This document shows, in pieces, positions 1 through 13,834 of a DNA stretch of 64,000 nucleotides. Below the pieces are notes generated by a model. The model was not told where the DNA came from, did no database searches, and saw only the letters and a program-made list of their open reading frames with translations. Made by a program: the position numbers and the translations under genes. This DNA comes from Diphasiastrum complanatum (lineage: Eukaryota > Streptophyta > Lycopodiopsida > Lycopodiales > Lycopodiaceae), in contig CM055108.1 in the NCBI GenBank assembly GCA_029204225.1, positions 23,966,749-24,030,748 of the forward strand, read 5' to 3'. How positions within the stretch are numbered: the stretch's first letter is position 1; each line of letters begins with the position of its first letter.

Positions 1-620
1 CTTCCTTTTTTAAGCACGGTTGCCCAAGACATGGTTTGCTCTTTTTGTTGTTCGATCTGTCTTCTTTGAATTTAGACAATTTCGGTGTGGCGAGAATCGG
101 TTGTGCCCATAGTTCTTGTCTCAGCATGCCGACTTCTGTTTGAAGCTTTGTATTGGCTCTCAAAGATGGGGGACTTCCACCTTCACTGTGTTTAGCTCTA
201 TTTGTAATCTTTGAAAGTTCTGCAACAATGCATTGATGCTGGCTGCAATGTACGATTCAATTGCCTTTATAGGTGTGTAAAGGTCTTGTGAAAAAGGGTA
301 GCTAAGATTAGAGGTAGGTAGTTGATTGGAATAGGAGGGGTCATTGATAGGAAAAGGAGTAGGACAAGAGGGAGTAGAGGGTTTGGAGGGGGATAGGGGC
401 TACGCAACAGCAGTAGCAGGAGGCTGCTACTGCTGCGCAACAACAACACCATCTTGCTTGGCAGTAGCAGGTACGACCTGCTATTGTGCACCAGGTACCA
501 CAACCTGGGGGGGTTGAGGGTGTGTGGAGGCGGCAGCAGGGGATGGAGATGGAGGTGGAGAGAGGGGAAGAGCATGGGCTCCCCCTTTTCTTGCTTTTCA
601 CCATGGAGAGGGAGGAGTGT
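1..620 (-). other. Degenerate coding-like stretch, unrecognised
   Basis: Read on the minus strand, two overlapping frames give protein-like text. One is a proline/serine/threonine-rich run followed by a stretch with ESYIAASINALLQNFQRLQI. A one-base shift then continues into RANTKLQTEVGMLRQEL and a lysine-rich tail. The leucine/glutamate spacing suggests a coiled coil. I do not recognise the family. The glutamine/alanine-rich upstream part has stops. It lies on the 3' side of the LINE copy at 691-2411 and could be the remains of another element's structural protein. No start codon can be defended. Confidence 0.25.
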
Positions 621-628
621 TGGAGCAC

Positions 629-631
<3 letters not shown>

Positions 632-682
<51 letters not shown>

Positions 683-690
683 AGAGAGAG
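632..690. repeat. (GA)n microsatellite, possible LINE 3' tail
   Basis: Nearly uninterrupted GA repeat with GAGC interruptions near its right end, followed directly by CTTTATTAAT. On the minus strand it is a (TC)n tract at the 3' end of the LINE copy that lies to its right; the same arrangement is seen at 29976 and 60738. Confidence 0.9.
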
Positions 691-2409
691 CTTTATTAAT
701 CTCTTTTCCATGCCAAAAGGCATATAAGACGAAGAGGTGTGGTATCAGTGGGAGTGCTTAAAATGTCTCCGAAAACAGTAAAGAAAGTACATGTTTATAA
801 ACTACCAAGTAATCAAATTGAACTTAACTATGCTTTGAAATGTGAAATGTAATGTACAAAAACATGTGCGATATAACTGATAGTCTTAAAAACATAGTAT
901 AGAAATGATGTAATGCAAGCTGTTACAGGAGGTAGAGTAGGGGTGCGGTGCTTTCGTTGTCTGGAAGATTGTCGATGGGATGTGGCTAACATAGATCCTG
1001 TCGCAGAAGTAGCATGTCTCTTTGATCATGAGTGCAACACAATGTGGATCCTCATATGCTATAGTCGACCGCAGAGTGACTGGTGCATCTCGAAAAAGAC
1101 AGTGATATCTCCCTCGGATCTCATAGTATACTGGACATCTGAATAAGAAGTGCTCCTCAGACTCTATCTCAGATAGTGGGCACATTGGGCAAATCCGCTC
1201 CTCCCATGGGGTACTCTGAAAACACCCAATCTCAATCACAAGCTGATGTAATGAGACTCTGAACTGACCGAGTATGAACCTCAGACCATGCGATAATCCT
1301 AAATCCAGATAGTGTGGTAGAACTGGGAACCCTATTGTATCCAATTCCAACAAGTGTCTCCGATAGTAGTCGGGTTTTTTTGACCTTGAGATGGCCCTGC
1401 CACACTCGACTCAAAATATGCTCTGTATAGGAACCGTCTGATGTAGTCGTGGGTGCCAAATGGAAGGTCCATGATAGACATGCCAAGTGTGTCAAGTAAA
1501 CGAGAAGGCTGAGAAAACCATGATATCTGGAAGCCATGACTATGAAGATGCTGAGATGAGGTAAGTGCCGCTTGTGTATACCTTTTCTCATCCAATGGGA
1601 ATAATTTGACTCTCTGAATATACGTGATAAGCTGAAAAGTGCCATCAAGTTCAATGGGTGGAACTACTAACTCAGCCATAATGATATGATGTGGAACGAA
1701 AGGCTTAGCCCGTATCATATGTGATAGCATAAGGATCTGCAAGCTTGAGATACTGGCCCAATCAGATGAAGAGAGACATGTACACCATGCGTCTGTTGCA
1801 TATAGTGTGGTAGGGGTAACAAGAGTATCAAATAGTCGACACTTACTCAGGGCATCCCGAATAAATCTCCGAAAGCAGAACCTATCTAGCTATATAGTAA
1901 GTGTAGGATGATACAACCTCCAGTGGCTGTCTGTCAAATATAAGCTCTTGTCGCTGCATGAATGCCCTAGATGTATTGAAGACCATACATAACCTAGGTC
2001 TTCGCAGTGTTAACCCTCAAACCCCATTTGGTACAAAAGGCATGAAGACTGTCTAATTGTCTCTGTAAGCCTTCTCCAGTCATAGAAACCAGAGCCACAT
2101 CATCCGCATAAAGAAGGATGGCAATCAAAATGTCACCAAGCCTGCAACCTGTACCACCGCATTGCTTAATGACTCTCTCAAGCTCATCAATATACAATCC
2201 GTGGGGGAGAGGGAGCAACCTTGCTTCACCCCAATGGTGCTCCATATCTGGTCTAAGATGCTGATATCACTCCGAAAGCAACCCAGGACTCGCTCATAAA
2301 GTGCTATCATTGCCGAGACGGTATCAGTGGAGAAGCCAAGGTCTCATAACCTCTGGATGAGAAGGGAACGTGGGATAGAATCAAAGGCCTTCTGGAAGTT
2401 CACAAAACA

Positions 2410-2411
<2 letters not shown>
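691..2411 (-). mobile_element. LINE (non-LTR) retrotransposon, 5'-truncated, decayed
   Basis: Minus-strand pieces follow the order of a plant LINE ORF2. RT motif A (FVNFQKAFDSIP) is near 2350-2405. Motif B (GVKQGCSLSPT) is near 2220-2255 and the catalytic box LLYADDVALVS is near 2095-2125, followed by KWGLRVNTAKT. The connector includes an AELVVPPIELDG segment near 1630-1680. The C-terminal cysteine/histidine motif (CPMC, then a region with HFLFRCPVYYEI) is near 1130-1205. Several frameshifts and stops separate these blocks, so it is a dead copy. The 5' part, with any endonuclease domain, is missing: the element ends at a GA tract just upstream of motif A. The 3' end lies against another GA/CT tract. 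Three more copies of this lineage occur in the window. Confidence 0.85.

Positions 2412-2475
<64 letters not shown>
2412..2475. repeat. (AG)n microsatellite
   Basis: Pure AG dinucleotide repeat at the truncated 5' edge of the LINE copy; it separates LINE sequence from the exon-like segment at 2509-2768. Confidence 0.95.
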
Positions 2476-2480
<5 letters not shown>

Positions 2481-2508
2481 GATATTTTTTCTTTTGCAGT
2501 TAAATTAC

Positions 2509-2768
2509 CTGATCTACTTGCGTATACGAACATGGAAGAGGAGGCTCTAAATGTACTGCAACAAAAATTGGCAGACTTTCTTCGGTATTTCTCTCTTTGA
2601 CACTATGTAAACTCAGGAGAATGTGCTTCGGTTTCTCAGTTCTGGTTTGCATGCTTGACAAATCGAAGTCGAAAGTTTTTCCTTCTTCAGTATTGAATGT
2701 TTGTTGTTTGGCAATTTCAAAAGTCGCTGCTGTTGGTTTTGAATGCCAAAACTCATGCCAGTGATCCA
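2509..2768 (-). CDS. Possible internal exon of an unrecognised host gene
   Basis: A minus-strand open stretch of about 86 codons contains DHWHEFWHSKPTAATFEI near its start and LPIFVAVHLEPPLPCSYTQ near its end. It is bounded by a good donor (GATCAG then GTAATT) and a possible acceptor (ACAATAG). Its composition and lack of stops differ from the decayed mobile elements around it, so it may be a true exon of a minus-strand gene whose other exons I could not identify. If so, the LINE and the AG repeat lie in its downstream intron. No family is recognised. Confidence 0.4.
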
Positions 2769-3150
2769 CTATTGTATTTTAGATGTCAGAAAAAGGACAT
2801 TTCTGTGCTACTATTGAAGCTATGACCATCCAGCTTCAGCACTAATTGTGGATATAGATCTACTCTCCACAGATCCTTATTAGGTAGTTCAGGAGTGTTA
2901 AGCTTGTTAAAAGTGAGAATTCCAGTTTGCTTAAACTCTGCATTTTAAACCTATTTGAACACGTCACCAGCAAATCTTTATGAGTTTGGGGGATAATATT
3001 TCTGTAAGTCATCCATTAAATGAAACATTCCACTTTGGTAGGTGCTAGAAGGAATTATGTTTCATCATTTCAGAAGAAGGGATTATGTGACATCAATCCA
3101 AAACGAAGGGACTATGTGGCATCTTATCAGTGAGTGTATGTCTTAGTTGC
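2769..3150. other. No recognisable feature
   Basis: Non-coding, unremarkable composition. I see no gene or repeat in it. Confidence 0.5.
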
Positions 3151-3198
3151 CCGTTCCGGAACGGAACGCGTTCTGGAACGCGTTCCGTTCCGGAACGG
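3151..3198. repeat. Perfect GC-rich palindrome, 23-bp arms
   Basis: The two arms, 3151-3173 and 3176-3198, are exact reverse complements separated by TG. Each arm is built from GTTCCGGAAC-type units and ends in ACGCGTTC at the centre. A run of 12 A's follows within 10 bases. The GC content contrasts sharply with the flanks. It is probably a small foldback element or the remains of one. Confidence 0.95.
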
Positions 3199-3945
3199 AA
3201 TCCTCAAAAAAAAAAAAACGCGAAGGAAAAAAAAATTATATCCTGAGAGTTGATATCTAAAGAAGCTCTGGTCAAGCCGTAGCAGGATGAACAACAAAAT
3301 AATAGAAGATCCAAGTGTATAAAGTCTATTATGATTTTTATGCTCTTTATTATGGAAGGTCTTTGCTACTTTTAATTTGACAGCTTCATCTTATGATCTA
3401 TGGCCGTTTGTAAAAAACAAAAAGTCGTGCTACTTTTAACTATCAAGGTCATCCACAAATGTACAGAATTTGTGAAGCCTAACCCTTCGAGAATTCTGTC
3501 TCCTTCGAAGGGGGCGGAGAACGAGGAGTTATTGAAACACGACTTTCTTTCCAACTGAAGAGAAGAGAAAACGCTTTCTTCTCTAACAACCATATGCCAG
3601 AGTTTATAATAGCTTAAATGTTAACATCTTCAGGATGGACTGAAGCTTTGTGTTTTCGGATGGGAGCAGACGAGATCAGGATGAGAATAACAGCCATCTC
3701 TGATTATATTGCATGCATTCCATTTCTGGGTGGAAGAGCTACGTCAGCCATCAGCAAGTGTTCATTGCGAAAATTTACAGCCCATTGCTAATTTCATGTG
3801 TAAGAGCAATTGATATTTTTGCTCAGTTTTGATGCATGTAGGCGCACTTTCCCTGCTTGATACCTTGCTTGCTATCTGTGAAATGCAGAAGTCGGGGGCC
3901 AGCAGGGTCATATATCAATTTTTTTTTAATTACACTAACTCGTTC
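3199..3945. other. No recognisable feature
   Basis: Mixed-composition sequence without a defensible gene. A short open stretch on the minus strand near 3440-3593 has no recognisable motif and no convincing splice sites. Confidence 0.4.
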
Positions 3946-4003
3946 CGACCCAGTACGTTCCGGAATGCACTGTACGTTCCGACCCAAAAGGGTCGGAACG
4001 GGA
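3946..4003. repeat. GTTCCG-type palindromic cluster
   Basis: Three CGTTCCG units are followed by an 11-bp-arm palindrome, CGTTCCGACCC / GGGTCGGAACG, with an AAAA loop. The vocabulary (GTTCCGGAA, TCGGAACG) matches the perfect palindrome 800 bp upstream, suggesting related short elements. An oligo-T run precedes it. Confidence 0.8.
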
Positions 4004-5434
4004 TTCTAAGGTGTATGTATAGCCTTTATGTCCACCAGATGAAATGCAGCTGTATTTTAGAAAATCACACTGATTCACGTATGGGAAGCAAACTTCAGGG
4101 GTGCATTCCTTCAAAGTAGACAATTTTGGAGATACTTCATAAAAAACAATCGTTTAAAGTTCTTTGAAGTATTAGGATGGAACTGTACACACTCCAACTC
4201 ATGGTGCTCTTTGATTGTCTCTAGGTCTGGGTTCCAAGTGGAAGAGCACAATTTAAGCAGCATTTTTCAAATGACATACCAGTAGTCTCTAGGAGTATGC
4301 TCAACTTTAATGTAGGCACACATGGAAATAGAAGATAAAAGGAAAAATTGAATGTACTTGGTTGTCTTGCATAATAGAATCAGTCTTCATTCAGCAGCCC
4401 TGACATTAGCTTTCATTACACTACACTTTGACTGTGCATATCGTACAAACTACAAACCTTGTATGGTCCTCGCTATGCAGCTCTTAAAGGACAATCTAAA
4501 TGTTTGTAAGAGCTCACCAATGAGGTGAGCTGCGTGACTGGCTTTCACAGCTTTATTACAATATGGAAATATCAGAGGATAAAAATAACTATTATGCATC
4601 ACAATGTATAATATTTTAAGTGGCTTATGATTGCTGTTAGTGCACCCAAAGGCGATTTCCCCAGCATGCGAGACTTGAAAATGCACTTTACCATACAGAA
4701 CCGTGCTTATATAGATAGAAGTATGCAAGATAATGCTTCGTTTGAAATTCCAGCCATAGTGATGTGTTACATTTCAGTATTTAAGGAGATGCCTTGATAG
4801 TCTTTGACCCTGATTGAAAGCTTTTAGTAATACATAGCTGACAAGAGAATACTTTTCAAAGATTGTTTCATGTATTAAACTTTTCAAATATATTGAGTAA
4901 GCTATCTTGTGCGCAATCATAAATTTGATAAAGATATTGTCTTTGCTGGTGCAATGCTACTCTTGTCATAAAGATAATCAAACTTTCAGATGTGATGTAA
5001 ATAGTTCTCGGAAATTTTGCACGGATTGAAATTGCAATTAATAGCTGAGAGGTTTAGAAACTTTTTTCCTTGAAGAATTTGGTTATCAGTTTTTTAATAA
5101 TTCATAAAGTCAATTTTTTATAGATGATTAAGTTTTTGGTCTGCAGATTTTTACAGAAAAATCAAAGCAGCTTCTTTGTCTCAAGCTATGATGGGCCACA
5201 GGTGGAGATTCATAGCAAAGCACAGAAAAAATAGGGAAGAATATCTGAATAGATCGTTCTTTGAGTTGAAATGAGTCGAGCACTATTGAGTGTGGTTGCT
5301 CTTAAGTAGTAGTTTTCCAACATGTGTTTGTTTCTCCATGTGTTGCCTTCTGTTGTGACTAACCAAAATTCTCAAGAAATGGTGCGCTAGATCCATGTGT
5401 AGAGGCCCTTTTGAGGTCCAATTGATATCCCTGG
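4004..5434. other. No recognisable feature
   Basis: AT-rich sequence with scattered short open frames only. Nothing I can support as a gene or mobile element. Confidence 0.5.
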
Positions 5435-5695
5435 CTAGCAATCAGATTGTCTCAAAGTGAAGTTAGAGTGACCAGTATGGGTACTGCACAACTTTGACAA
5501 TAGGTCATCATCACAATTATAGTCATCACCAAAGCTGTTCTCTTTGGATTCCAAACTTGCACGTTTACTATAAAGTATAAACGCAGGTTCAAGCTTGTTG
5601 CAAACTTCAACAAATGGATAACGAAGTGGGTACATATTGTGACTTACAATGTTATATGTATGGAATTTCAATACTGTGCAATGTGTTTGTTTCAA
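5435..5695 (-). other. Open reading stretch, possible terminal exon
   Basis: An uninterrupted minus-strand frame of about 86 codons ends in TAG. It contains RYPFVEVCNKLEPAFILYSK and an acidic stretch with DDYNCDDDLLSKL. The codon pattern looks more protein-like than the flanks, but I recognise no family, and a GTAAGT inside it could equally be a splice donor. Treat as a weak candidate. Confidence 0.2.
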
Positions 5696-8681
5696 CTTGA
5701 TGCCTATTTTGAAGCTAACATGTTATAAAACCACTATGAGAATTAATTTACTCTAGGCTTTTTTCCATCAAATGTTTGCAATTGTTTTCACTTTTGATCA
5801 AACTTCGCAGATGTGTCTGCAAACTTCAAACTTTTGAATCCTGCAAACATTTACTAGCACCTACACTTGCAATACAGAGTGTCTTTCTTCTAAATAAGGG
5901 CTAGTGCGTGTATGCAAGAAAAGGTGTTATTTGTTGTTTGTGTGGACCTTGATTAAGTACTTGTAAGATGGTCATGTGGGGACTTGAATGCTAGAGAGAG
6001 TGCATTGAGAGTGGGCCTTTGTGAAAGTGTGTTTGAAGACCTATTTGCGAGTAGGTACATCAGGGAAGTTTTGAGTAGCCCCTTGATATATCACAAATTT
6101 TGTAGTGAAAGACGATTATTTCCTTGACATATGCTTTTTCTAATGTGTTGAGTGACTTAATTTTTTATCACAATAAGCTGATGTTTAATATGGTTGGATT
6201 GAATGATTTTGGGCACTCTTAGATGTCACTGGGTTGCATTTTCTTTCTTTAAAGTGTATGCTATTGAGCAAAGTGAGTGGATAATTGTTTGCCAATGGAG
6301 GTGCCTTTGATGAGAACATTAGTTACTCCTAGACGTCACTTTATTACGATGCTTGGAGGCTTTTCAACGAGATAGTGTACTTTTTTAGAGTTTCACATGA
6401 ACTTGGTGTGGAAAGAAGGTTGTTTTGATTTTGTGAATGCTAATGAGTTAATTGAATATGTTTTTCATGTAGTTAATGAGTTTTGTATTGATTTACAATA
6501 CAATTGAGTGTAGACTAAACCATGATAGTGAGAAACTTACAAGAGTGTAGATGTTTATTTTGTTGATGTCCTAGAAAAGGAAGGTAAATATCTAGAAGAA
6601 AAAGTAGTTTAAACCTTTGATGTTCTCTAGTGTGATGATGGGCCATTCAATATGTAAATGACAAGTGAAATTGTGGCAATAGTTATTCATGATGTGATTA
6701 TGACTCTTTACAAGTATGATTTCTTGCTTGGAGATTTTATAATTGTGTTCTTGAGCAATGCAGGTTAGGGATACGTCATGAATATAATGGATGCTTGTTG
6801 AAAATATCTTAGAGAGAAATCATGTGAAGTGTTTGAATTTTCTTAACAACAAATAATAACAAAGATATGATGTTGAGATATTTTGATTGTTGCACTTGAA
6901 GAGCTAGCATTCGTAGTTGTTGAACAAAAAAAAGAAGCTAGACTTGGATTGCTTTCCAAGTGAAGTTGGTTTGGTGGTTGATATATACATGAGCAGATTT
7001 TATTGTGCTATGAAGTTGAAAATAAATGCAAGTGCCGTAACATAAAGCTGAGACCAATAGGTTGACTTTTCAACTTAATATAGAGGTAGGGGCATTGTGT
7101 GGAACATTGTGAGATTGCGACCACCTACTCCATGAGAGGACGTGACAAATTTCCTATGGTGGATTTATTCTATGATCATTAGATGATCCTACTATCTCCA
7201 AATACATGATGAGAGGCATTGCAGCTTGTGATTCATCTTGTAGAACCCCCACATGAACTCTTCGTTGACTTGTCATCAAAATGATGATATTTTGTTTTCA
7301 TGTCTTATATTCCTTCGAGTTTTTATGCTTCATAGGGGGGGGGGGGGTAATGTAAAATTTGTTGGGTTTATTTATGAGTAGTTGTGGGTTTTCATCATTG
7401 AGGTACGAGTGCATTAGTCACATAAGTGGTCACAAAGGTGCTTGTTGACATAGGAGCAGGCTATAGATTGCATTCATCACATGTCTACATAGTCACTTTT
7501 GTGAGATTTTAATCTGAAAAAGCAAGCACTTGCTCACTTCGCTTACCACTTTTCGTGTTGGAACGACTCCTACAAGTGCAAGGTGCATTAATTCAAGTGG
7601 TAGCTAATCGCGAGTACTTAAAGTGTTGATGGAGGTTTGATGTTGTTGTGTAGATGTTTTACATTAAGTTAGTTGAGGATTTCAATTTTTGAGCAGTTGG
7701 TAGAGGTTCTTCATTAAGATTTGTTGTTGTTGGATAGAGGTTTTACATTTAGTTGAGGACTTCAATTTCTGAGCAGTTGGTAGAGGTTCTTCATTTGTGT
7801 GTCACGTGTTGTGGTTGGTCAATCGAGAGGGTTGCACACTTGACCTTATCTACAAATTTTTGAATTGGATTGGTGAGGCTTGTAGAGACTCCTCGATAAG
7901 CAGAGGCATGATCATTTGTTTTTCTTGCATTCATGTAGCTTGTTCATGAGTCGACTTTTGGATTGTTGCTTTGCTTGGTTATACCATGACACCAAACTAA
8001 TTGTTGTGTGCGCATGATAACATAACATATTCATGTTGCCGATCTTTTTCACCCTCTATGGGCAATAGATCAGACACACATCAATTAGGAGGTGCCCACT
8101 TTTTTCACTTTGAATGGGCAATAGATCACATGTAGATTGGGAGATACTTGTTGGCTAGGTTGAGTAACGACCACTATTTATTCTTGGCATGGGCCCTTGC
8201 AGTAGTAGATTGAATGGAAGCTTGGACTCCGAGCATATTCAGGATGTGATTGTTAAAAGAAGATATGGTCCATGAGAGCTTTTGTTAGGCTAACTCCATG
8301 GTGGGGTATGATTGAGCTAGCCTACAAGCACATTCAGAGCACATGGTTTTTTTTTTCTAAAGATTTAGTAGACCTTCATTGTGGTAGTGAGCAGGTGGTG
8401 CTTTGTTCTCCTAATGTAAGGCTTGTGTGACACATGCAGTAGGATAACCATCCAATATAGGTGGTGATCAATTATTGTCTATCAATCAAATATTTAGAGA
8501 GTGTGGTCGCAATCTCTTCATGGGTTCTTACTAGATACATTTTTTTAATAGAATTTGTGATACAAATTCTAGATGAAGATACTAGTCCTACTAGCACTCA
8601 CACAAAACCAAGCATAGAGAGAATTCCATTCAATTCAACGAGCTAGAGCAATTGCTCGGATACATTTTTTGAATAGAGGAG
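5696..8681. other. Long gene-free stretch with G-run and a tandem duplication
   Basis: No coding sequence recognised. It holds a 13-G run at 7335-7347 followed by TAATGTAAAATTTG, which could be a polypurine tract with an LTR start but is unpaired. It also holds a diverged tandem duplication of roughly 90 bp at about 7633-7793, whose units share TTTCTGAGCAGTTGGTAGAG-like sequence. The rest looks like old, unreadable mobile-element sequence. Confidence 0.45.
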
Positions 8682-9344
8682 TGTTGAAAGTACAGTACAC
8701 ATGACCATAAATGAACCTACATAAGGCTCCAAGAGTGATTGATTGATTGACACACCTATCCAATTCAAAACTAGTCACCAAATCTTGATCTAGATTAGCA
8801 AACTAGGATCGTACAACCAAAAGCAATCAATTAGAATGATCAAAATGGAAATCCGATTCCACACACGTGTGGTACAGCCTAATATCAGAGAATTATAGTA
8901 ATCAAGTTTTGATTGCAATACAAACACAAAAACACAAGACAAATAGTGAAGAAGCTCAAGATTGCCAATATGCTCTCAAAAATTCTAAGGCATCTCTATG
9001 AGAGATGGATTGTATATACAAAAAGCTCTTCCCCACCTCACGTTAGGTGAAAATCCAGCATGTAATAAGGAAGATGATTGACCATTTTTGCCCTAATTTG
9101 TCAATCTTACCTAACCCTAGAGTTTTGCCAAGTTGGTGGCTAGGTTGGTTATCCACCTCCATGATTCAAGGAATTTGGCCCTATAATTTAGGAATTATGA
9201 CCAAACAAGCCTAACTAACCCTATGAATGAGATTTTAATACTTTGACCTCACCTCACGCGTGCCAACAACGATTCACAAGTGTGGGACCCACCTATGTAC
9301 AATTTACATGGTTTTGATCAAGCGAGATTTGCCAATTTCTCACA
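8682..9344 (-). mobile_element. LTR of Copia-type element 'alpha' (3' LTR, minus)
   Basis: The segment starts TGTTGAAAGT and ends TTTCTCACA on the plus strand, as an LTR should. A purine-rich tract on the minus strand (TTTGAGGAGTG) lies immediately outside its right end, which makes this the 3' LTR of a minus-oriented element. About 340 bp of it is repeated in inverted orientation at 18342-18683, where a primer binding site follows directly. The two are therefore LTRs of the same family. Confidence 0.8.
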
Positions 9345-10437
9345 CTCCTCAAATTTAGCTTGATCTATCTACAAATCTCTTTGCTTGATGAATGAATACT
9401 TTAGAAGTGTCTTAAAAAATCCAGCTACAAACAAGGAACTTTTGAGACTCCAATAGAGAATGATGTGCATGAACGACCTTTCAGCACCTCTTAAAGGATC
9501 CCTTACAAGATGTTCCATAAATGTGTCTATATACATGTAGCACACTTCAAAACTATACATCATGCCAAGCTATGAATTCCAAGGCATTTTGTGCACTTGA
9601 TGGTACATCAATTAAGCTATTAAGTGCATAAATAATGTTGCCAAAGACAACTTGCCTTGCTTGATTCACATAATTGAGCCTTGATGGCTCCAAATTGTTA
9701 CTCAAGGTTTTTCTTGGAATCCTTAGGTCTTGAGTTTCTCCTCCACTTGAGTTGACTCCAAACCATCAATGATTTCTATAAGGTGTTGATCCATGCATGC
9801 TTCTTCAAGTTTGCAAGTTTTTCATTCATGAAAGACCATATTTCCACCATTGACAACTTCTTTGGTGGAATACATGTAGACTTTACAATTTCTACTTGAA
9901 GAGCAACAAACTACCATTACTCCTATCATTGAAGTAAGATTTTCTTTGGTACTTACATTGGAATGATCATGCACAAAGCATGTGGACACAAGAGTTTCAA
10001 AATAAATAATGTTTTATCTTTTATGACACTATTCAAACTATTACAAAAATAGTTATCCAATGAATTTGCTTTATCAACTTCATTGTCTTGTAATATCTAC
10101 ATAAAGTACTAAAAATCATCAATCTTAAAGATAAGAGGCAAGTCACTTCATGTCTACTAATACTATCCAATAAGGATTCAAAGATAGTAGACTCTACAAT
10201 GCTCTTCACCCTTGCAAGGTGCACACTTTAATGGAAAAATTGCATTCAATCTGATGACTTGGCCTTTGTCTTTGAGGTACTCCTTGGAGCTCTTGGGTTA
10301 TGAGGTTGATCCTCAAAATATTCTTCTCTTTGATGCTCCTCCTCAATCTTTGCAAGCTTTTTGTTACCAAGATTGTAAGTTGCATTCTCAATGGCAACAC
10401 AAGCATCCAATTTAAACAAGCTTCCATGTTTAAATTA
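9345..10437 (-). mobile_element. Internal region of element alpha, no RT recognised
   Basis: Between the alpha 3' LTR and the LTR of nested element A, where RT/RNase H would be expected, I find no Copia pol motif. Minus-strand fragments read like protein. Examples are ARQVVFGNIIYALNSLI near 9600-9700 and a charged piece with NLGNKKLAKIEEEHQREEYF near 10290-10390. None is recognised. Alpha may be a non-autonomous element that carries unrelated sequence in place of RT, like element C. Confidence 0.4.
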
Positions 10438-11006
10438 TGTTGAAAATGCAGCAAAATGACTCTAATAACTGTTAGAAATGATGGAGGAAGCACCTTGAAT
10501 GGATCCAATTGAGATCCTATAGCAAAAACACCAACCAATTTAGTGTTTCCTAGCTTCACCTTGGCTTGAACTCCACTTCTAGGCTCAAATTCATGCCATA
10601 TCCTTCACACGTGTGAAAGTATGGACTGACACAGGCAGAGTACAGTACCTGAACTTGCGAATCAATCTCACAATTGCAAAGTACTCAACACAAATAGCAA
10701 ATATCAAGCCTTATAGATCACTTACAACATTGGTAGATGGAAAATCTCATTTTTACTCATAATTTGATGGACAAACCATCACATATTTATACATTAGTAG
10801 CTCGGTTGGGTCCTATTTTCTCTCTACCCTATCTAAGCACTTTTTGGCCTTATTTCAGAGGTGCCATTACAATGTAGGATGTAGAATAAGACTTTAGAAA
10901 AGCATTCTATGCTATTTGGCACATGTGGCATCCAATTACATGGCCATATTGCCAATTACAATACATATGACCAAAATTTGTCCAAACTAGCTTGTGAATT
11001 TTAACA
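10438..11006 (-). mobile_element. 3' LTR of Copia element A
   Basis: It begins TGTTGAAAAT and ends ATTTTAACA (plus strand), giving the inverted terminal dinucleotides of an LTR. It matches 15666-16258 over most of its length. The adjacent minus-strand sequence GAGGAAGAG just outside the right end is the polypurine tract. The partner LTR has about 130 bp more (about 16030-16160), so this copy has a deletion or the other an insertion. Confidence 0.85.
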
Positions 11007-11072
11007 CTCTTCCTCACAACTAGTTTGGATCTAACATAGATCTACTAATCACTCCAGGAGAGGTTCTTAACT

Positions 11073-11996
11073 TTATGAATGCTGCTCTTTGAAGAGGTCT
11101 AGTGAATACATCCACACATTCACTGATACATGTTCCAAAGAGAACTCCTTTGCTTGAATCTTTTCCCTCACAAAGTGATGACAAATCTCTATGTGTTTGG
11201 ATCTTGCATGGAAGATTGGATTTGATGCAAGATGTTGAGCTGAAATGTTGTCATTATGGATGATTGGTACATCATTTGGATCCATGATATTTAGCTCCAC
11301 CAATAGAACATCTAGATCTACCATCTTGAACTCTAATGAAAGATCGATCTTGACTTTCTTGATTCCAACAATACTATCACCACTAAGGATGATGTCATCA
11401 ACATAGATTAACAAGAGTACAATATCATAATCATCAAACTTAAGATATAAGCTAGGATCATATTCACTTTAAGAGAAACCAAGTGAAATAAGATAATCAT
11501 GTAGTCTTGAATTCCAAGACCTAGAGGCTTGCTTCAAGCCATAGATGCTCCTTTGTAGATGACATACCTTGTTCTCCAACCCGATCTTGATGAATCCTTG
11601 GGGCTGCTCCATGAAGATGTCTTCTTCCAAAAAACCATTAAGAAATGCATTTGACACATCCATTTGGCAAAGCATCCATTCAAAATGAGAGGCAAGAGCA
11701 AGAATTAACCTTATTGTGACCATCTTGGCCACGGGTGCAAAGGTCTCCACATAATGTATGCCCTCCACTTGGGCATATCCCTTGGCGACTAACCTTGCAT
11801 TGTGTTTGCTTATGCTTCCATATGAATTTAACTTGAGTTTGAACACGAATTTACATCCTATCACATTCTTAGAAGATCTATCAACAAGGATCCAAGTACC
11901 ATTATTCATCAAAGAATTATACTCATCTAGCATAGCTTGGTACCATTCTTTTGAACTCAAAGCATCTTCTATTGAAGGTTCATCAAAACTTGACAT
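11073..11996 (-). pseudogene. Copia A reverse transcriptase / RNase H remnant
   Basis: The minus-strand frame at 11469-11996 carries the Copia RT N-terminal signature: a segment with WYQAMLDEYNSLMNNGTWIL, then ARLVAKGYAQVEGIHYVETF, QMDVSNAFLNGFL and YGLKQASRSW. After a frame break, 11073-11414 has the catalytic box LIYVDDIILSGDS. About 20 codons later it jumps to the end of RNase H (HARSKHIEICHHFVREKI). The C-terminal half of RT and most of RNase H are thus deleted, including its DSDWAG region. The copy cannot be functional. Confidence 0.9.
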
Positions 11997-12080
11997 AAGA
12001 GCAAAAGAAGTGGACGGATTAACCTCGACTTGCTACCCCTTGCTTTGATATGTGAGCCTTGTTGGCTCCATTCTTACCCT

Positions 12081-12297
12081 TTATGATCTTCTAGGTCTGG
12101 TATGTTGACTTGGTTCAAGATCCTCCTCAAAATCAAGATCATCTTGATTCTCGGCCACTAACCTCTTGATTGTTGAGATGGTTGAGCCATCATCAAGCCT
12201 GTGCATCTTGTATTCATCAAAGATTACATCTCTAGACACCACAAACCTATCTAAGGATGGAATATATACCTTGTATCCCTTACTTGAGTTGGATCTG

Positions 12298-12300
<3 letters not shown>
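12081..12300 (-). pseudogene. Copia A integrase C-terminal region
   Basis: SKGYKVYIPSLDRFVVSRDV followed by an acidic linker (DDLDFEEDLEPSQHTRPRR) is the end of Copia integrase and the spacer to RT. Reading is broken at about 12298, where plus-strand element B starts. The integrase core of A is missing, either deleted or lost with the B insertion. Confidence 0.8.

Positions 12301-13834
<1,534 letters not shown>

Noticed and set aside
7335..7347. Polypurine tract and LTR start at the 13-G run
   Set aside because: TGTAAAATTTG follows but no partner LTR, PBS or pol sequence is found, so not called as an element.
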